DNA of 64,000 nucleotides, taken from contig NZ_JAJNCX010000005.1 of the NCBI RefSeq assembly GCF_021026315.1, positions 248,001 to 312,000 on the forward strand, written 5' to 3'. Both the position numbers and the translations under genes were made by a program. Under the pieces are notes generated by a model. That model was not told where the DNA came from. It saw only the letters and a program-made list of their open reading frames with translations, and did no database searches. The DNA comes from Rhizobium sp. C4. Lineage in GTDB: Bacteria > Pseudomonadota > Alphaproteobacteria > Rhizobiales > Rhizobiaceae. Positions 35,843-45,386 of the stretch are shown one piece after another. Every line of letters begins with the position of its first letter. Within the stretch, counting starts at the first letter, position 1.

Positions 35843-36847
35843 TTACTTCTTCAGCGCCATGCCGACGCCCTTGCAGACGAACTGGGTCGTGAAGCCCTTC
35901 TTGTAGTCCATGCTGGCGTCGAAAAGCTTGATCTTGACCATTTCGTCGAAGAACTTCTTGTACTTCTCGTCGGTCATGCAGCCGATGCCCTTGGTGAGTG
36001 CCTCGCCCGATTCCAGAATGCCATGCTCCTTCATCTGCGTGATGGAGAAGGCGATCTGCTCATCCGTCATTTCCGGATTGTCTTTCTTGATCAGATCATT
36101 GGCGGGCTTGTTGTCGCCGTAGAGGTAATTGTACCAACCCTCGATCGACGCGTCGACGAAGCGCTGGATCAGGTCCGGATTGCTCTTGATCAGGTCGGCC
36201 TTGACGGTCACCGTGGTCGAATAGGGGCTGTAGCCTTCATCGGCGAGCAGGAAGACCTTGGGCTTCCAGCCGGTCTGCTTCTCGACGGCATAGGGTTCGG
36301 AGGTCAGGTAGCCCTGTTGCACCGACTTCTTGTCAGCGATGAACGGGCCCGGATTGAAATTGTAGGGCTTGTACTGCTCGTCCTTGAAGCCTTTGAAATT
36401 GACCTTCATCCACTCGAAATAGGTGAGATAGCCGTCTTTCGCCATCAGGATGGCGCTGGCCTTGGCGAGATCCGCGAATTTCTCGATGCCCTGGTCGGGG
36501 TGGGCCATCAGGATCTGCGGATCCTTCTGGAACATGGCTGCGACATCAACCAGCGGAATGCCGGCCTTGACGGCATTGAGCGAACCCATTTCGCCGCCCA
36601 TGTAGAATTCGATCTTGCCGGAGATCAGCAGCGCGCTGTTGGCCGCATTCGGACCGCCCTGAACGATCGTCACGTCAAGGCCATGCTTCTTGTAGGTCCC
36701 GTCTGCGACGGCCTGATAGTAACCGCCATGTTCGGGCTCTGCGAGCCAGTTCGTCCCGAAGGAGACCTTGTCGAGTGCATGCGCGGGCGCTGCCGCCATG
36801 AGGCAAAGCGACGCCGAAGCGGCAAGAGATTTGAGAGAGTGCGACAT
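35843..36847 (-). CDS. ABC importer periplasmic binding protein, NMT1/THI5-like
   Basis: This 334-residue protein has a signal peptide (about residues 1-24, ending in AHA) and an NMT1/THI5-like domain that opens with KVSFGTNWLAEPEHGGYYQA. That domain is shared by ThiY, which binds formylaminopyrimidine, and by other heterocycle- and sulfonate-binding proteins. The ATG at 36847 is chosen because the signal peptide begins there; an upstream open frame is not supported. It is divergent from a LysR regulator. A pyrimidine-like ligand is suggested by the deaminase and creatininase genes but not shown. Confidence 0.85.
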   Translation of the reverse strand: MSHSLKSLAASASLCLMAAAPAHALDKVSFGTNWLAEPEHGGYYQAVADGTYKKHGLDVTIVQGGPNAANSALLISGKIEFYMGGEMGSLNAVKAGIPLVDVAAMFQKDPQILMAHPDQGIEKFADLAKASAILMAKDGYLTYFEWMKVNFKGFKDEQYKPYNFNPGPFIADKKSVQQGYLTSEPYAVEKQTGWKPKVFLLADEGYSPYSTTVTVKADLIKSNPDLIQRFVDASIEGWYNYLYGDNKPANDLIKKDNPEMTDEQIAFSITQMKEHGILESGEALTKGIGCMTDEKYKKFFDEMVKIKLFDASMDYKKGFTTQFVCKGVGMALKK

Positions 36848-36927
36848 CAAGACTGTTCCCTGCTTTATCTGGAAGGCGCTTTTTGCGCTGCAACAGGATA
36901 GTGCGCTGGGGTTTCGCTCTTTGAAAA

Positions 36928-36953
36928 GCATCAAAATTCGTTCGCATTGATGC
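36928..36953. promoter_or_regulatory. Candidate LysR-type operator
   Basis: GCATCAA and TTGATGC form perfect 7-base inverted arms with a 12-base spacer, in the divergent region between the binding-protein gene (start 36847) and the LysR gene (start 37006). The layout is typical of a LysR regulatory binding site. Confidence 0.45.
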
Positions 36954-37005
36954 CTTTTTGCGCTATGTCGGAATGCATCGACGCAGGATTTCGAGAGGGT
37001 CAACG

Positions 37006-37986
37006 GTGCTGCATTCCCGCAAACTCCTTTACATCGACGAAATCGCCCGCACGGGCTCCATCCGCAAGGCCGCGGCCAAGCTGAATGTCGCATCCTCGGC
37101 CATCAACCGGCAGATCATCGAGCTGGAGGAGGAGGTGGGTGCGGCACTGTTCGAGCGCCTGCCGCGTGGCCTGCGGCTGACATCGGCGGGCGAGCTCTAT
37201 GTCGAGCATATCCGCGATGTGATGAAGAGCTACCACCGGCTTGAATCCCGCGTCAAAACCCTGAAAATGCCGGATGCGGGGAAGGTGCGGATTGTCACGA
37301 CGACCGGACTTGCCGCCGGTCCCATGCCCGTCATCGTCGCGAAATTTGTTGCCGAGCATCCACGCGTCAAGATTTTCATGCGCAATGACATCGGCTCGGG
37401 CACGACGCTCAATCCGGTGAGCGTGGGCGAGGTGGATATCGGCATCGGCCTCAACATTCCGGCCTCGCCCGGCATCCGGACGCTGGCCGTCTTCGATGTG
37501 CCGATCGGCGCTGTCCTGCCGCCAGGACATCCACTGACGCAGCATGCCCAGGTGGGCCTCGGCGAGCTGATCCAGGAACGGCTCGTGCTGGTCATGAAAT
37601 CGCTGAGCCTGCGCGAAGTCATCGACTTTGCGCTGGCGCCCCTGTCCGTTGCGGTCGAGCCGGTGATCGAGACGAACACGACCGAGGCGGTCAAGCAGTT
37701 CGTGCGCGCCGGTGCCGGCGTTTCGCTGATGAACCCGCTGGACATCATCCACGATTGCGAGCGCGGCGATCTTGTCTTCAGGCCGCTATCCGACCCGCAT
37801 GTCAAAGTTCAGCAGATGAAGGTCTTCGCGCGGGCGCGGACGCCGCTCGACAGCGCGACAAGCCTGTTTGTCGAGTTCCTGCTTGCAGAACTGACCTCAC
37901 TGCTCGCGACGCTGTCCGCGCAAGGCGTCAAGAGCGCCGGGCCCGGCGTTCACCAAGAAGAGCAGGCCGTTTATTCGGGCGAATAG
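37006..37986 (+). CDS. LysR-family transcriptional regulator
   Basis: This 326-residue LysR regulator has its helix-turn-helix at about residues 18-38 (SIRKAAAKLNVASSAINRQI) and an effector domain at about 90-300. The GTG at 37006 is preferred because GAGAGGG lies at 36993-36999; an ATG at 36973 is the alternative and would add 11 residues. It is divergent from the NMT1-type transport operon, which it probably controls. Its 3' end overlaps the creatininase-family gene tail to tail by 16 bases. Confidence 0.83.
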   Translation: MLHSRKLLYIDEIARTGSIRKAAAKLNVASSAINRQIIELEEEVGAALFERLPRGLRLTSAGELYVEHIRDVMKSYHRLESRVKTLKMPDAGKVRIVTTTGLAAGPMPVIVAKFVAEHPRVKIFMRNDIGSGTTLNPVSVGEVDIGIGLNIPASPGIRTLAVFDVPIGAVLPPGHPLTQHAQVGLGELIQERLVLVMKSLSLREVIDFALAPLSVAVEPVIETNTTEAVKQFVRAGAGVSLMNPLDIIHDCERGDLVFRPLSDPHVKVQQMKVFARARTPLDSATSLFVEFLLAELTSLLATLSAQGVKSAGPGVHQEEQAVYSGE

Positions 37987-38774
37987 AGGTTGGTCAGCGG
38001 ATAGGCCTTTACGTCGTAGAGGAGGTCGATGAAGGCACGCGCCGTATGGCTTGCGATCATCTGGCCCTTCTCGGCGGTGCCTGCTGCCGCATTGCCGACG
38101 ACGCCGAACGGATTGAGGTCATGCGCGATCCATCCGACGGAATGGGGCGGGAGCGGCTGGAGATATTTCGTATTGTTCGCCATCCACTCTGCCTTGGAGC
38201 GGAAATCCTGTGCCTGATCCATTTTCACGAGATCTGGCCTGAAATGCAGCATCAAGGATGTCTCCACTTCGCCGCCATGAATGCCGAACCGCTGCTCATT
38301 CGGCGAGAGGACAAGGCCTTCGGGATGACCGAAGCGCGCCCATTGCGTGGCGACAGCCATCATGCCGAAGCGGACGCGCATTTCGCGCGAAACGATGCTC
38401 ATGATGTCGAGATTGCCGCCATGGGAGTTTACCATGACGAGCTTTCGAATACCGGCTTCAGCAACCTTCTGTCCGATCGCGGTCCATGCCTCGATCAGAA
38501 GCCCTGCGGGAAGTGAGAGTGTGCCAGGACCGTAGATATGTTCGTTGGCCTTGCCGATTTCCTGTGTCGGAAGGACGAGAACCGCGAGGTCGTCCGGCAG
38601 GATGCTGCGCACTTCGCCGAGCATTCCATTGGCAATGGTGACATCTGTGGAGATCGGAAGATGCGGCCCGTGCTGCTCGGTGGAGGCCAGTGGAAGGATG
38701 GCAATCGTCTCGTCCGGGTTCAGCGACCTGAACTCATACGCGGTCAGTTCGTGCCAGTAGAATGGTCGTGCCAT
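37971..38774 (-). CDS. Creatininase-family amidohydrolase
   Basis: This 267-residue enzyme of the creatininase family has TEQHGPHLPISTD at residues 32-44, NSHGGN near 115, and IHGGEVETS near 165, which supply the metal-binding Glu, His and Asp. The family includes creatinine amidohydrolase, the FAPy-type deformylases of flavin-related pathways, and MftE-like peptidases. Its placement beside a pyrimidine-like importer and deaminase favours hydrolysis of a cyclic or formyl amide. The gene is not contiguous with that operon, as the LysR gene lies between. Confidence 0.82.
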   Translation of the reverse strand: MARPFYWHELTAYEFRSLNPDETIAILPLASTEQHGPHLPISTDVTIANGMLGEVRSILPDDLAVLVLPTQEIGKANEHIYGPGTLSLPAGLLIEAWTAIGQKVAEAGIRKLVMVNSHGGNLDIMSIVSREMRVRFGMMAVATQWARFGHPEGLVLSPNEQRFGIHGGEVETSLMLHFRPDLVKMDQAQDFRSKAEWMANNTKYLQPLPPHSVGWIAHDLNPFGVVGNAAAGTAEKGQMIASHTARAFIDLLYDVKAYPLTNLYSPE

Positions 38775-39332
38775 GGAGTTTCCTTCCCGCGCTGTTCAGC
38801 CGAATTCCAAAAATGCAATGGCTGAGTTGCTCGCTGCCGATCCAACCAGATGGCGACCCGCCGTCCGTTCGAGATCCGGCGAGCCCATGCGAAGCTCATG
38901 CCTTGGATTTTGTATAGGGCCGCAGCTCGTCACCGGAAAAGCATCAATTTGCGCCAATAGCGCTGCCTTTTTGAGAGCTATTCCTATTGGGCCGGCAACC
39001 GTCCAACCTGGCGCCACTGATTTGGTGTTGTCGTTGCAAACGTGTCGAAATGCGCGGAGACCCCACCCGTCTTGCCGGGATGAAGGCGCAGACTGTTAAA
39101 AAGCGAAATTGCGGAATCTATCGCGCAAGCCGAAGTGCAAGGTGCCGATCCATTCGGATCAGGGCTCGCCGTTCCCCGGCGCGGACGATTCTCTGAAATG
39201 CCCCAAAACCTCAAACGCACGCGCTTCGAAACAGAAATGCGGTCGCCCGTTGCGTTCGAGATGCTGCAGAAAATCCAACCCGAGACTATCCACGAAACTC
39301 GGGGGCATTGAAGGGAGGGCAATGCAAGGCTG
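38775..39332. other. Intergenic region without recognisable gene
   Basis: These 558 bases lie between the start of the creatininase-family gene and the stop of the Crp-type regulator. Short reading frames on both strands have no ribosome-binding site or family similarity that I can see. The creatininase promoter should lie at its left end. Confidence 0.45.
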
Positions 39333-40127
39333 TCAAACGGGCTCGACCGCACGAGGCCTCTGAACCTCTTCCATCGTTGCACCGTCAGACCAGTTTTGGA
39401 TCAAACGTTGATATTCAACCTCAGCCGGGCCGTAGCTGCCCATGGTCAAATTGATAAGTCCATCTCGATCCAGGACGCAGATTTCACGACGTTCGATCTT
39501 GATCAGGCGTTGTTCCTCAAGGCGCTTGAGCGCGACGGTAACACCAGCGCGGCGCACGCCCAATATGATTGCGATGAACTCATGCGTGACACGAAAGCGA
39601 TGATCGTCAATGCGATCATCGACCATCAGGATCCATCGCGCCAAACGCTGCTCCAGCTTCATCTCCGCGTTTGCCCAAGCAGTGTAAGTCGTCTGAATTC
39701 CCAGCGCTCGGGCGTAATGTGCCATCAAGCTTTTCAGGGATGCGCTCTGGCGCATGGCGTCTTGCAGATTGTCTGCCGAAATACGCATCGCGTATCCCTC
39801 GATCGCCGTGATGCAGTCGAATGCACTTCTGCTATCACCTTGCACGAGGGATGTTCCAGACATGCCGTCGCGGCCGAACAGGCCGACATCAATCGACGAG
39901 CCTGCTTCTTTCCCAGCGACAACAGAACCCAGGGCAGTCTCCGGAAAGTAAACAAATTCAATCTGCTCTTGGGCAGTCTCCAGCGCCTGCCGATACTGCA
40001 GTCTCACGCTTTCCAGATGCGGCAAGACCAGCGCGAGATCGGCAGCCGATAGGGCGCGTAGCAATCGGTTTTGAAACGGGTGTGCCATCTGAACGGTTAT
40101 CAAGCTCTCTACTTGGGGCGAAAGCAC
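39333..40127 (-). CDS. Crp/Fnr-family transcriptional regulator
   Basis: This 264-residue protein has a cyclic-nucleotide-binding-like beta-barrel (about residues 25-140) and a C-terminal Crp-type winged helix (about 165-245; the recognition part reads FIAIILGVRRAGVTVALKRL). The Fnr cysteine cluster is absent, so it is not an iron-sulfur oxygen sensor. The GTG at 40127 has GGAAGG five bases upstream; an ATG at 40088 is possible but lacks a site. It faces away from the long AT-rich gap. Its target and ligand are unknown. Confidence 0.82.
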   Translation of the reverse strand: MLSPQVESLITVQMAHPFQNRLLRALSAADLALVLPHLESVRLQYRQALETAQEQIEFVYFPETALGSVVAGKEAGSSIDVGLFGRDGMSGTSLVQGDSRSAFDCITAIEGYAMRISADNLQDAMRQSASLKSLMAHYARALGIQTTYTAWANAEMKLEQRLARWILMVDDRIDDHRFRVTHEFIAIILGVRRAGVTVALKRLEEQRLIKIERREICVLDRDGLINLTMGSYGPAEVEYQRLIQNWSDGATMEEVQRPRAVEPV

Positions 40128-41085
40128 GACAGCCTTCCAAGCGAGAAAGTCGCCTTTGTGGCTATATGCAAAATAACGCTACGTTTCATTTGTGATTTAG
40201 GCAAATCAAATCGCACGTATTGATCAATTTTTCTAGAATTGTTTTGTCATTTTATCCGTTTGCGCAATAATATATGTCTCATATTTGCGACTTAAAACCA
40301 ATTTTTCTACTTATGAAATACATTTTTATCGGTTGCTCGTTGGGTAATTTTGCAAAGAAGTCGCGGCGAGCGGACGAGGTATGCGTTGATAGAAACAGAA
40401 GCGCAGATGGAGCCGGTTGGAAAATCCCCTCTCGCTTGGACCTGTATTGCGCTCACCGAGGAAGTCGGCACCAAAATCATCTCAAAGCCCTAATACTCTT
40501 TTAAGTTGTTCATGTCGGGTCGTTGCATGTCATGAACGCTCATCCGTGCGGACGGCGCTCGCACAAACCCAAAAAGCACTCGGCATCATTCGCTCCATGC
40601 AGGTTGGGCGAGGCCGCCTGATGGGGCTCCTATAATGCACATACATTTCAAATCCAATACATAATAATAGGTATTTTATTGTAAAAAATTATCTTTGAAA
40701 TGTACTATATCGTACAACTTAAACCATTATGTACGTTATAGTACAAATAGTAGATTTAATTATGCAAAATATAGCTATAATTTATGATATTGCACCGACA
40801 ATACGGCGATATTACGTTTCTTTTAGGAGCTGTTAAGACAGTTATATTACGTTCGAATTCTCTGCGGCGCGCCATAAGACGCTCCGAAATCTGAAGCCGT
40901 TGAACTTTCGCAGCGGTTTGTCAGGGACGGAGAGAATTTTCCGGCCGCAACTTTGACGGGGGATGAAACTGAATATGGGGGAGATGAATCGTATAAAGCC
41001 GCAAAAATCTCAGTCTAACGTATGACAAGATCAAAGCACTGAAACGAAACCAATCACACATGCAATGGTTACTGGAGGAATATTC
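40128..41085. other. Long AT-rich intergenic region
   Basis: No gene was found in these 958 bases. The base composition is very unlike the rest of the window: from about 40180 to 40330 and from 40640 to 40860 it is strongly AT-rich. It holds an inverted repeat at 40701-40745 and the promoters of the Crp-type gene and of the Cache-like gene. It may be imported DNA or a region bound by nucleoid proteins. Confidence 0.5.
40701..40745. repeat. Inverted repeat with two near-identical 15-base arms
   Basis: TGTACTATATCGTAC at 40701-40715 and the reverse complement of TGTACTATAACGTAC at 40731-40745 match in 14 of 15 bases, with a 15-base spacer. Each arm is itself partly symmetrical (GTAC at both ends). 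The arrangement suits two regulator-binding sites on opposite strands or a cruciform. Confidence 0.55.
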
Positions 41086-41565
41086 ATGAATACATCGCTC
41101 AAGATCATCTACGCAGCCGCTATACTTCTTCCCGTCGCTGCCGGCGCCCATGCTGCCGACTATTCGGCAGAAGCGGCGGCAACCAAGGCGTATTATGAGA
41201 AAGCGGCGCCCGTTTTCAAACAGCTGGGGCCGGAAGCTGCTATCAAGGAATTCAACACCCCGAAGAAGTGGTACGAGGACAAGTATGGCCTCCATGTGAC
41301 AGTGACGCTCAAGGACAGCACGCTGGTCGCTGACAGCGGATTTCCGGAACTGGTCGGGATGAAGTGGAACGAAGTGTCTGATCTGGACGGCAATGCCCTT
41401 GGGCCGTTCGTGGCCAAGGCCGTGGAGAAGTCCCCGAATGGCGCGGTTGTTCAGCTTCGCTTCGCTGTTCCCAACAGCTCGCATGCCGGTCACGCCGAAG
41501 GATATTGCGCGCAGATCGATGCAGAACACCTCCTTTGCGGCTGGACCGAGGTTGAAGAACGCTAA
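41086..41565 (+). CDS. Secreted single-Cache-like sensor protein
   Basis: This 159-residue protein has a signal peptide of about 24 residues ending GAHA. The mature part looks like a Cache-type ligand-binding domain: a leading helix, a KYGLHVTVTLKDSTLVADSG strand pair, and a VGMKWNEVSDLDGN turn near residues 86-99. It lacks membrane or signalling domains, so it would be periplasmic. The ATG at 41086 follows GGAGGA at 41074-41079. It lies 133 bases upstream of a chemoreceptor whose own periplasmic part is small, so it may deliver a ligand to that receptor. The domain call is by pattern and is not certain. Confidence 0.65.
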   Translation: MNTSLKIIYAAAILLPVAAGAHAADYSAEAAATKAYYEKAAPVFKQLGPEAAIKEFNTPKKWYEDKYGLHVTVTLKDSTLVADSGFPELVGMKWNEVSDLDGNALGPFVAKAVEKSPNGAVVQLRFAVPNSSHAGHAEGYCAQIDAEHLLCGWTEVEER

Positions 41566-41698
41566 CCGATAGCGATCACGACGGCACAACACCCCTGCCT
41601 TGCCCGGCGAAACGAGCGCTAGCAAGTTGGGGGTGCCTGAGGTCTCTTGATTTCGACGTAGTCACTGCCCCTGCAAACGCAAAACACACGAGCTGATC

Positions 41699-43609
41699 AT
41701 GAACAAAACCACGCCCTCTTCCGCTTCAAGAAAGCAGACGCGCCGCAGCTTCTGGCACGGCATCGCGTTCAAGATCGGCCTTGGTCCGGCGATCGGCGTC
41801 GTGATGCTGCTCATCCTGCTGGGCGTGACGGTCAGCGCGGTGCAGGTTGGGCTTTCAGCTGTGAAGGTGCAGGACCAGGCAATGGAGGCCACCGCCCGGG
41901 GGCAGGAAGCCTCAACGGCCATGCTGTCCCTGCAGTCAGATCTCTTCAAGCTGACCACATGGTTGTTCATGAAGGGCAATCCGGAGGACGCGGCTGCGAT
42001 CAAGGCTGATATCTCGGCGGAGCTCGACAGGCTGAAGGCCTTGTCCGCCAATGACAAGACGCTTCTTTCCGATCAGCAGGTCGAATTCCTTCAGACCAAG
42101 ACCGCCAGTGCACTTGTGCTCCTTGAGCGCAATGTGGCGCTGGGATTCCAGAACTCAGGCCAGCTCGCCAAGGAAATCACCAATATCCGCAATGGTATTC
42201 TGGAGCAGCTGAAACAACGCATCGCCAACGCTCGAGATGCCCACGACACGTTGGTGGGAGGGTTCGCAAAGGCCCGTTTGGCCTTTCTGATCGCCGGCGC
42301 GGTTCAGGTCGTGGTCCTGCTCATCCTGGCGGTCCTTGTCGGGCGTTCGCTGACCAACGGCATCCGTCGCCTCACGGAGACGATGACCAGTCTGGCCCGC
42401 GGCACGGATGAAGATCTTCGCCAGTCCATTCCCGGCGTAACCCGTCTTGACGAACTCGGCGAAATGGCAAAGGCGGTCCTCGTTTTCAAGGACTCGGCCA
42501 TCGAAAATGCGCGTCTCGAGCGCGAGGCGGCCGACCGCCGCTCGGAGGCCGAGGGCGATAGAAACCGCAATGAACTGGCTCAGCGCCAGGCAATCGAACA
42601 GGAGCGATCAGTCGTCGCAGCGACGGTCGGTACGGCATTGTCGAAGCTTGCCGCTAAGGATCTGACCTATCGTATGCCCGGCGACATTCCGGAGGCCTAT
42701 TTCAAGCTGCAGGCTGACTTCAACGCGGCCATCTCGGAACTTGAAGGCGCAATGCGCAGTGTGGCCGGCAGCAGCAATGTCATCCAGTCAGGCACTTTGG
42801 AGATCTCAACTGCCTCGAATGATCTTTCGAAACGGACAGAGCAGCAGGCGGCGAATCTCGAAGAAACCGCAGCCGCGCTGGACCAGATTACTGCGACAGT
42901 CAGAAAATCTGCCGAAGGCGCGATGCATGCCCGCACGATTGTCGCCTCGGCCGATGTCGACGCCAAGCAGAGCGCTGTTGTGGTTCGCCAGGCTGTCGAG
43001 GCCATGGCTGGGATCTCCAAGTCGGCCGAGAAAATCAGCAATATCGTGGGCATGATCGATGAGATCGCCTTCCAAACCAACCTGCTTGCACTGAATGCCG
43101 GGATCGAAGCGGCGCGGGCGGGCGATGCAGGGCGAGGCTTTGCAGTTGTCGCGTCTGAAGTGCGCGCACTTGCCCAACGTTCGGCTGAGGCCGCACAAGA
43201 CATCAAGAGCCTGATTTCCACATCGACGACGCAGGTTGATCAGGGCTTCAAACTGGTCAGCGAGACAGGCAGCTCGCTCGAGCGCATCATGGCGCAGGTG
43301 ACCGAGATCAATGATGTCATGACCGGAATTGCCAGCGGCGCGAAGGAGCAGGCAATCGGGCTCCAGGAAATCAATTCCGCCATCAACCAGCTCGACCAAT
43401 TGACGCAGCAAAATGCGGCCATGGTGGAGGAGTCGACGGCAGCAGGGCATGCCCTGTCTCAGGAGACAGCGGATCTGGCAGACCTGATCGGTCAGTTCCA
43501 GGTGGGGCCAGCAGGTCATTCTGGCTCGACGAACGCGACATCGCGGAGTGCAGCCCCCTATGCCGGGGAGCAGACGTCCAGGCGTATGGCAGCCGGCGGA
43601 AGGCGTTGA
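41699..43609 (+). CDS. Methyl-accepting chemotaxis protein
   Basis: This 636-residue chemoreceptor has membrane segments at about 27-50 and 195-217, a helical periplasmic domain between them, HAMP domains at about 218-270 and 310-365, and the cytoplasmic signalling domain at about 390-590. The hairpin tip [20 protein letters not shown] near residues 455-475 is intact and binds CheA and CheW. It lacks a C-terminal CheR-binding pentapeptide. The start ATG has no strong ribosome-binding site. It is probably expressed with the Cache-like gene upstream; the attractant is unknown. Confidence 0.9.
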   Translation: MNKTTPSSASRKQTRRSFWHGIAFKIGLGPAIGVVMLLILLGVTVSAVQVGLSAVKVQDQAMEATARGQEASTAMLSLQSDLFKLTTWLFMKGNPEDAAAIKADISAELDRLKALSANDKTLLSDQQVEFLQTKTASALVLLERNVALGFQNSGQLAKEITNIRNGILEQLKQRIANARDAHDTLVGGFAKARLAFLIAGAVQVVVLLILAVLVGRSLTNGIRRLTETMTSLARGTDEDLRQSIPGVTRLDELGEMAKAVLVFKDSAIENARLEREAADRRSEAEGDRNRNELAQRQAIEQERSVVAATVGTALSKLAAKDLTYRMPGDIPEAYFKLQADFNAAISELEGAMRSVAGSSNVIQSGTLEISTASNDLSKRTEQQAANLEETAAALDQITATVRKSAEGAMHARTIVASADVDAKQSAVVVRQAVEAMAGISKSAEKISNIVGMIDEIAFQTNLLALNAGIEAARAGDAGRGFAVVASEVRALAQRSAEAAQDIKSLISTSTTQVDQGFKLVSETGSSLERIMAQVTEINDVMTGIASGAKEQAIGLQEINSAINQLDQLTQQNAAMVEESTAAGHALSQETADLADLIGQFQVGPAGHSGSTNATSRSAAPYAGEQTSRRMAAGGRR

Positions 43610-43824
43610 CGTGGCTGACGGTCCTGACGATGTGCGACGCCACCCGCAACTGCCTTTGTCTGAAAACCTGAATTGAGGATCGTTCGGCGACGTCCTGGTT
43701 CGGGCAGAAGACGACGCTGTCCGGCACGTCACCTCTAAGGCGATAAGCCGCCGTTCCACGCCTGGAGCTGATGCTGTCGCGTGTGGTCACAAGAGGAAGT
43801 GCGCCGGCTCTTGCCGGCGTACCT

Positions 43825-44841
43825 TCAATATTTCTTCTTTCGGGCGATCTTGTTGCCGCGCGGTCCGCCGACAACCGGGGTTCTGTCGCGATTTTCCGAA
43901 ACCAGGCTGCGCCAGCGTTCGACGCGCTCGGCCGCCAGAGTACCGTTCTTGACAGCGGCCTGGACGGCGCAGCCCGGTTCATGCACATGGGTGCAATCAC
44001 GAAATTTGCAAAGCGGGGCCAGTTCGGTGATGTCGGCAAAAAGCATGTCGATCCCGTCGGTGACATCGCTCACATAGAGTGTTCTAATGCCTGGCGTATC
44101 GATCACCCAACCGCCGCCGGGGATAGAATGCAGCGATCGCGCGGTGGTGGTGTGACGGCCCTGTGCGTCATATTCGCGAATGGTCCCGGTTTTCTGCTGT
44201 GAATGAGATGCCGTCAGCGTGTTGACGAGCGTCGACTTTCCAACCCCGGAGGACCCCACCAGGGCGATCGTCTGGCCAATGCCGCACCAGGCACTCAGAA
44301 GAGAGCGTGCGTCGTCGGAGCGTCCGTTCAGTGCAATGACGGGCACGTCACGCTGCAGGGCTTCAGCCTGGCTCTGCAGCAGGCCAACGTCCTCTGCGGT
44401 GTCCGCCTTCGTCAAGACGATCACCGGATTGCTTCCTGCCTGGTTCGCCATGATCAGGTAACGTTCCAGCCGCTCGATATTGAAATCGGCGTTGCACGAG
44501 GTCACGACGAGCAGCGTATCGATGTTGGCGGCAACAAGTTGCTGCTCGCGTCCCACCTCGGGGCGTCTCTGAAACACGGACTTTCTGTCGAGCCGGCGGA
44601 CGAGCATGTCGGAAAAGGGATCGGCAAGCACCCAATCGCCCACCGCGAATTCAGCGGTGTTCGCCCCAGCTGGAAGCTCCAGCCTGACTGGCCCTTGAAC
44701 CCCGATCGCCTCGATACGGGCGCGATGCACCGATGCGATGCGTCTGGGCAGGAGATCGGCTTCGGCCGGATTGACCTGATCGGAGAAGAAGTCGGACCAG
44801 CCCAGCAATTCCAAGGGTGTGGGAAGAGGCGTGTTCGTCAC
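43825..44841 (-). CDS. rsgA: Ribosome small-subunit biogenesis GTPase RsgA
   Basis: This 338-residue circularly permuted GTPase has the G4 motif (LTKAD) before the G1 loop GSSGVGKST near residue 198, then the G3 DTPG near 249, and the C-terminal zinc knuckle CKFRDCTHVHEPGC near 277-290. That order defines the RsgA/YjeQ family, which checks 30S subunit maturation. It ends in a basic tail (KIARKKKY). It stands alone here and is an unusual housekeeping gene in an accessory region; a second copy may exist elsewhere. Confidence 0.9.
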   Translation of the reverse strand: MTNTPLPTPLELLGWSDFFSDQVNPAEADLLPRRIASVHRARIEAIGVQGPVRLELPAGANTAEFAVGDWVLADPFSDMLVRRLDRKSVFQRRPEVGREQQLVAANIDTLLVVTSCNADFNIERLERYLIMANQAGSNPVIVLTKADTAEDVGLLQSQAEALQRDVPVIALNGRSDDARSLLSAWCGIGQTIALVGSSGVGKSTLVNTLTASHSQQKTGTIREYDAQGRHTTTARSLHSIPGGGWVIDTPGIRTLYVSDVTDGIDMLFADITELAPLCKFRDCTHVHEPGCAVQAAVKNGTLAAERVERWRSLVSENRDRTPVVGGPRGNKIARKKKY

Positions 44842-44901
44842 GTTTCCATTCGCATTCTTCGACAGAGTTCACCTGTGATCGTCGCTGGCCTGCGGCGCAG
44901 A

Positions 44902-44985
44902 GCATTTCCGGTGAAAACCGGGTCACCTGAAATGCACCATCACGTTGTTTTGACGCAGGCCGGACGCAAAACCGCTGACGCAGTT
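44902..44985. repeat. Degenerate RIME-type intergenic repeat
   Basis: GCATTTC and GAAATGC (44902-44935) form short arms, followed by TTGTTTTGACGCAGGCCGGA and GCAAAACCG, which is the reverse of the RIME1 tail. It is a partial and diverged copy of the elements at 27566, 45989 and 54841. Confidence 0.5.
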
Positions 44986-44999
44986 TGGCGGGACGCGCT

Positions 45000-45176
45000 C
45001 TATTTGCCCTGACGGTCCCGCTTTGGCAAAGAATTTGCGTAAGCGGCAGCCTCGCCGGAGTATGGGAAGTCGTCGCCCAGTTGGTGACCGTCGTCGTAGA
45101 CCTTGAAAGCGGGGCCGTCGACCTCGACGATCTTGTATCCATTGACGACTTCAAATTTTGGTGTTTTCCAGCCCAA
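45000..45176 (-). CDS. Small hypothetical protein
   Basis: This is a 58-residue reading frame with strongly GC-biased third positions, so it looks coding. It starts at TTG 45176 behind GGAGAG and contains KTPKFEVVNGYKIVEVDGPA and a DDFPYSGEAAAYANSLPK tail. The frame is open and coding-like for another 23 codons upstream but has no ATG, GTG or TTG there, so a truncated 5' end is possible. No family was recognised. It lies in a decayed stretch between rsgA and the cupin fragment. Confidence 0.4.
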   Translation of the reverse strand: MGWKTPKFEVVNGYKIVEVDGPAFKVYDDGHQLGDDFPYSGEAAAYANSLPKRDRQGK

Positions 45177-45386
45177 GATGCTCTCCAGTTCGGTTCGAAT
45201 GCGTCGAATCTCTGAAGATGAAGCCCAACGGTCATATTCAGTATTCTGTCAGTCTAGCTGGTCTTTGCACAAAAGGCGAACCGGCAATCGAATGGCAGGT
45301 TGTCAATACGCGCGCCGACCGCTTGGGACATTCCGAAATCGCCTCATGACGTCCGCAGCGTCTCAGTCCGTTGCGGCGATGATAAC

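Noticed and set aside
40128-41085. Replication origin or CRISPR array in the AT-rich region
   Set aside because: There are no iterated DnaA or RepC-type boxes and no regularly spaced repeats; only one inverted repeat pair was found.
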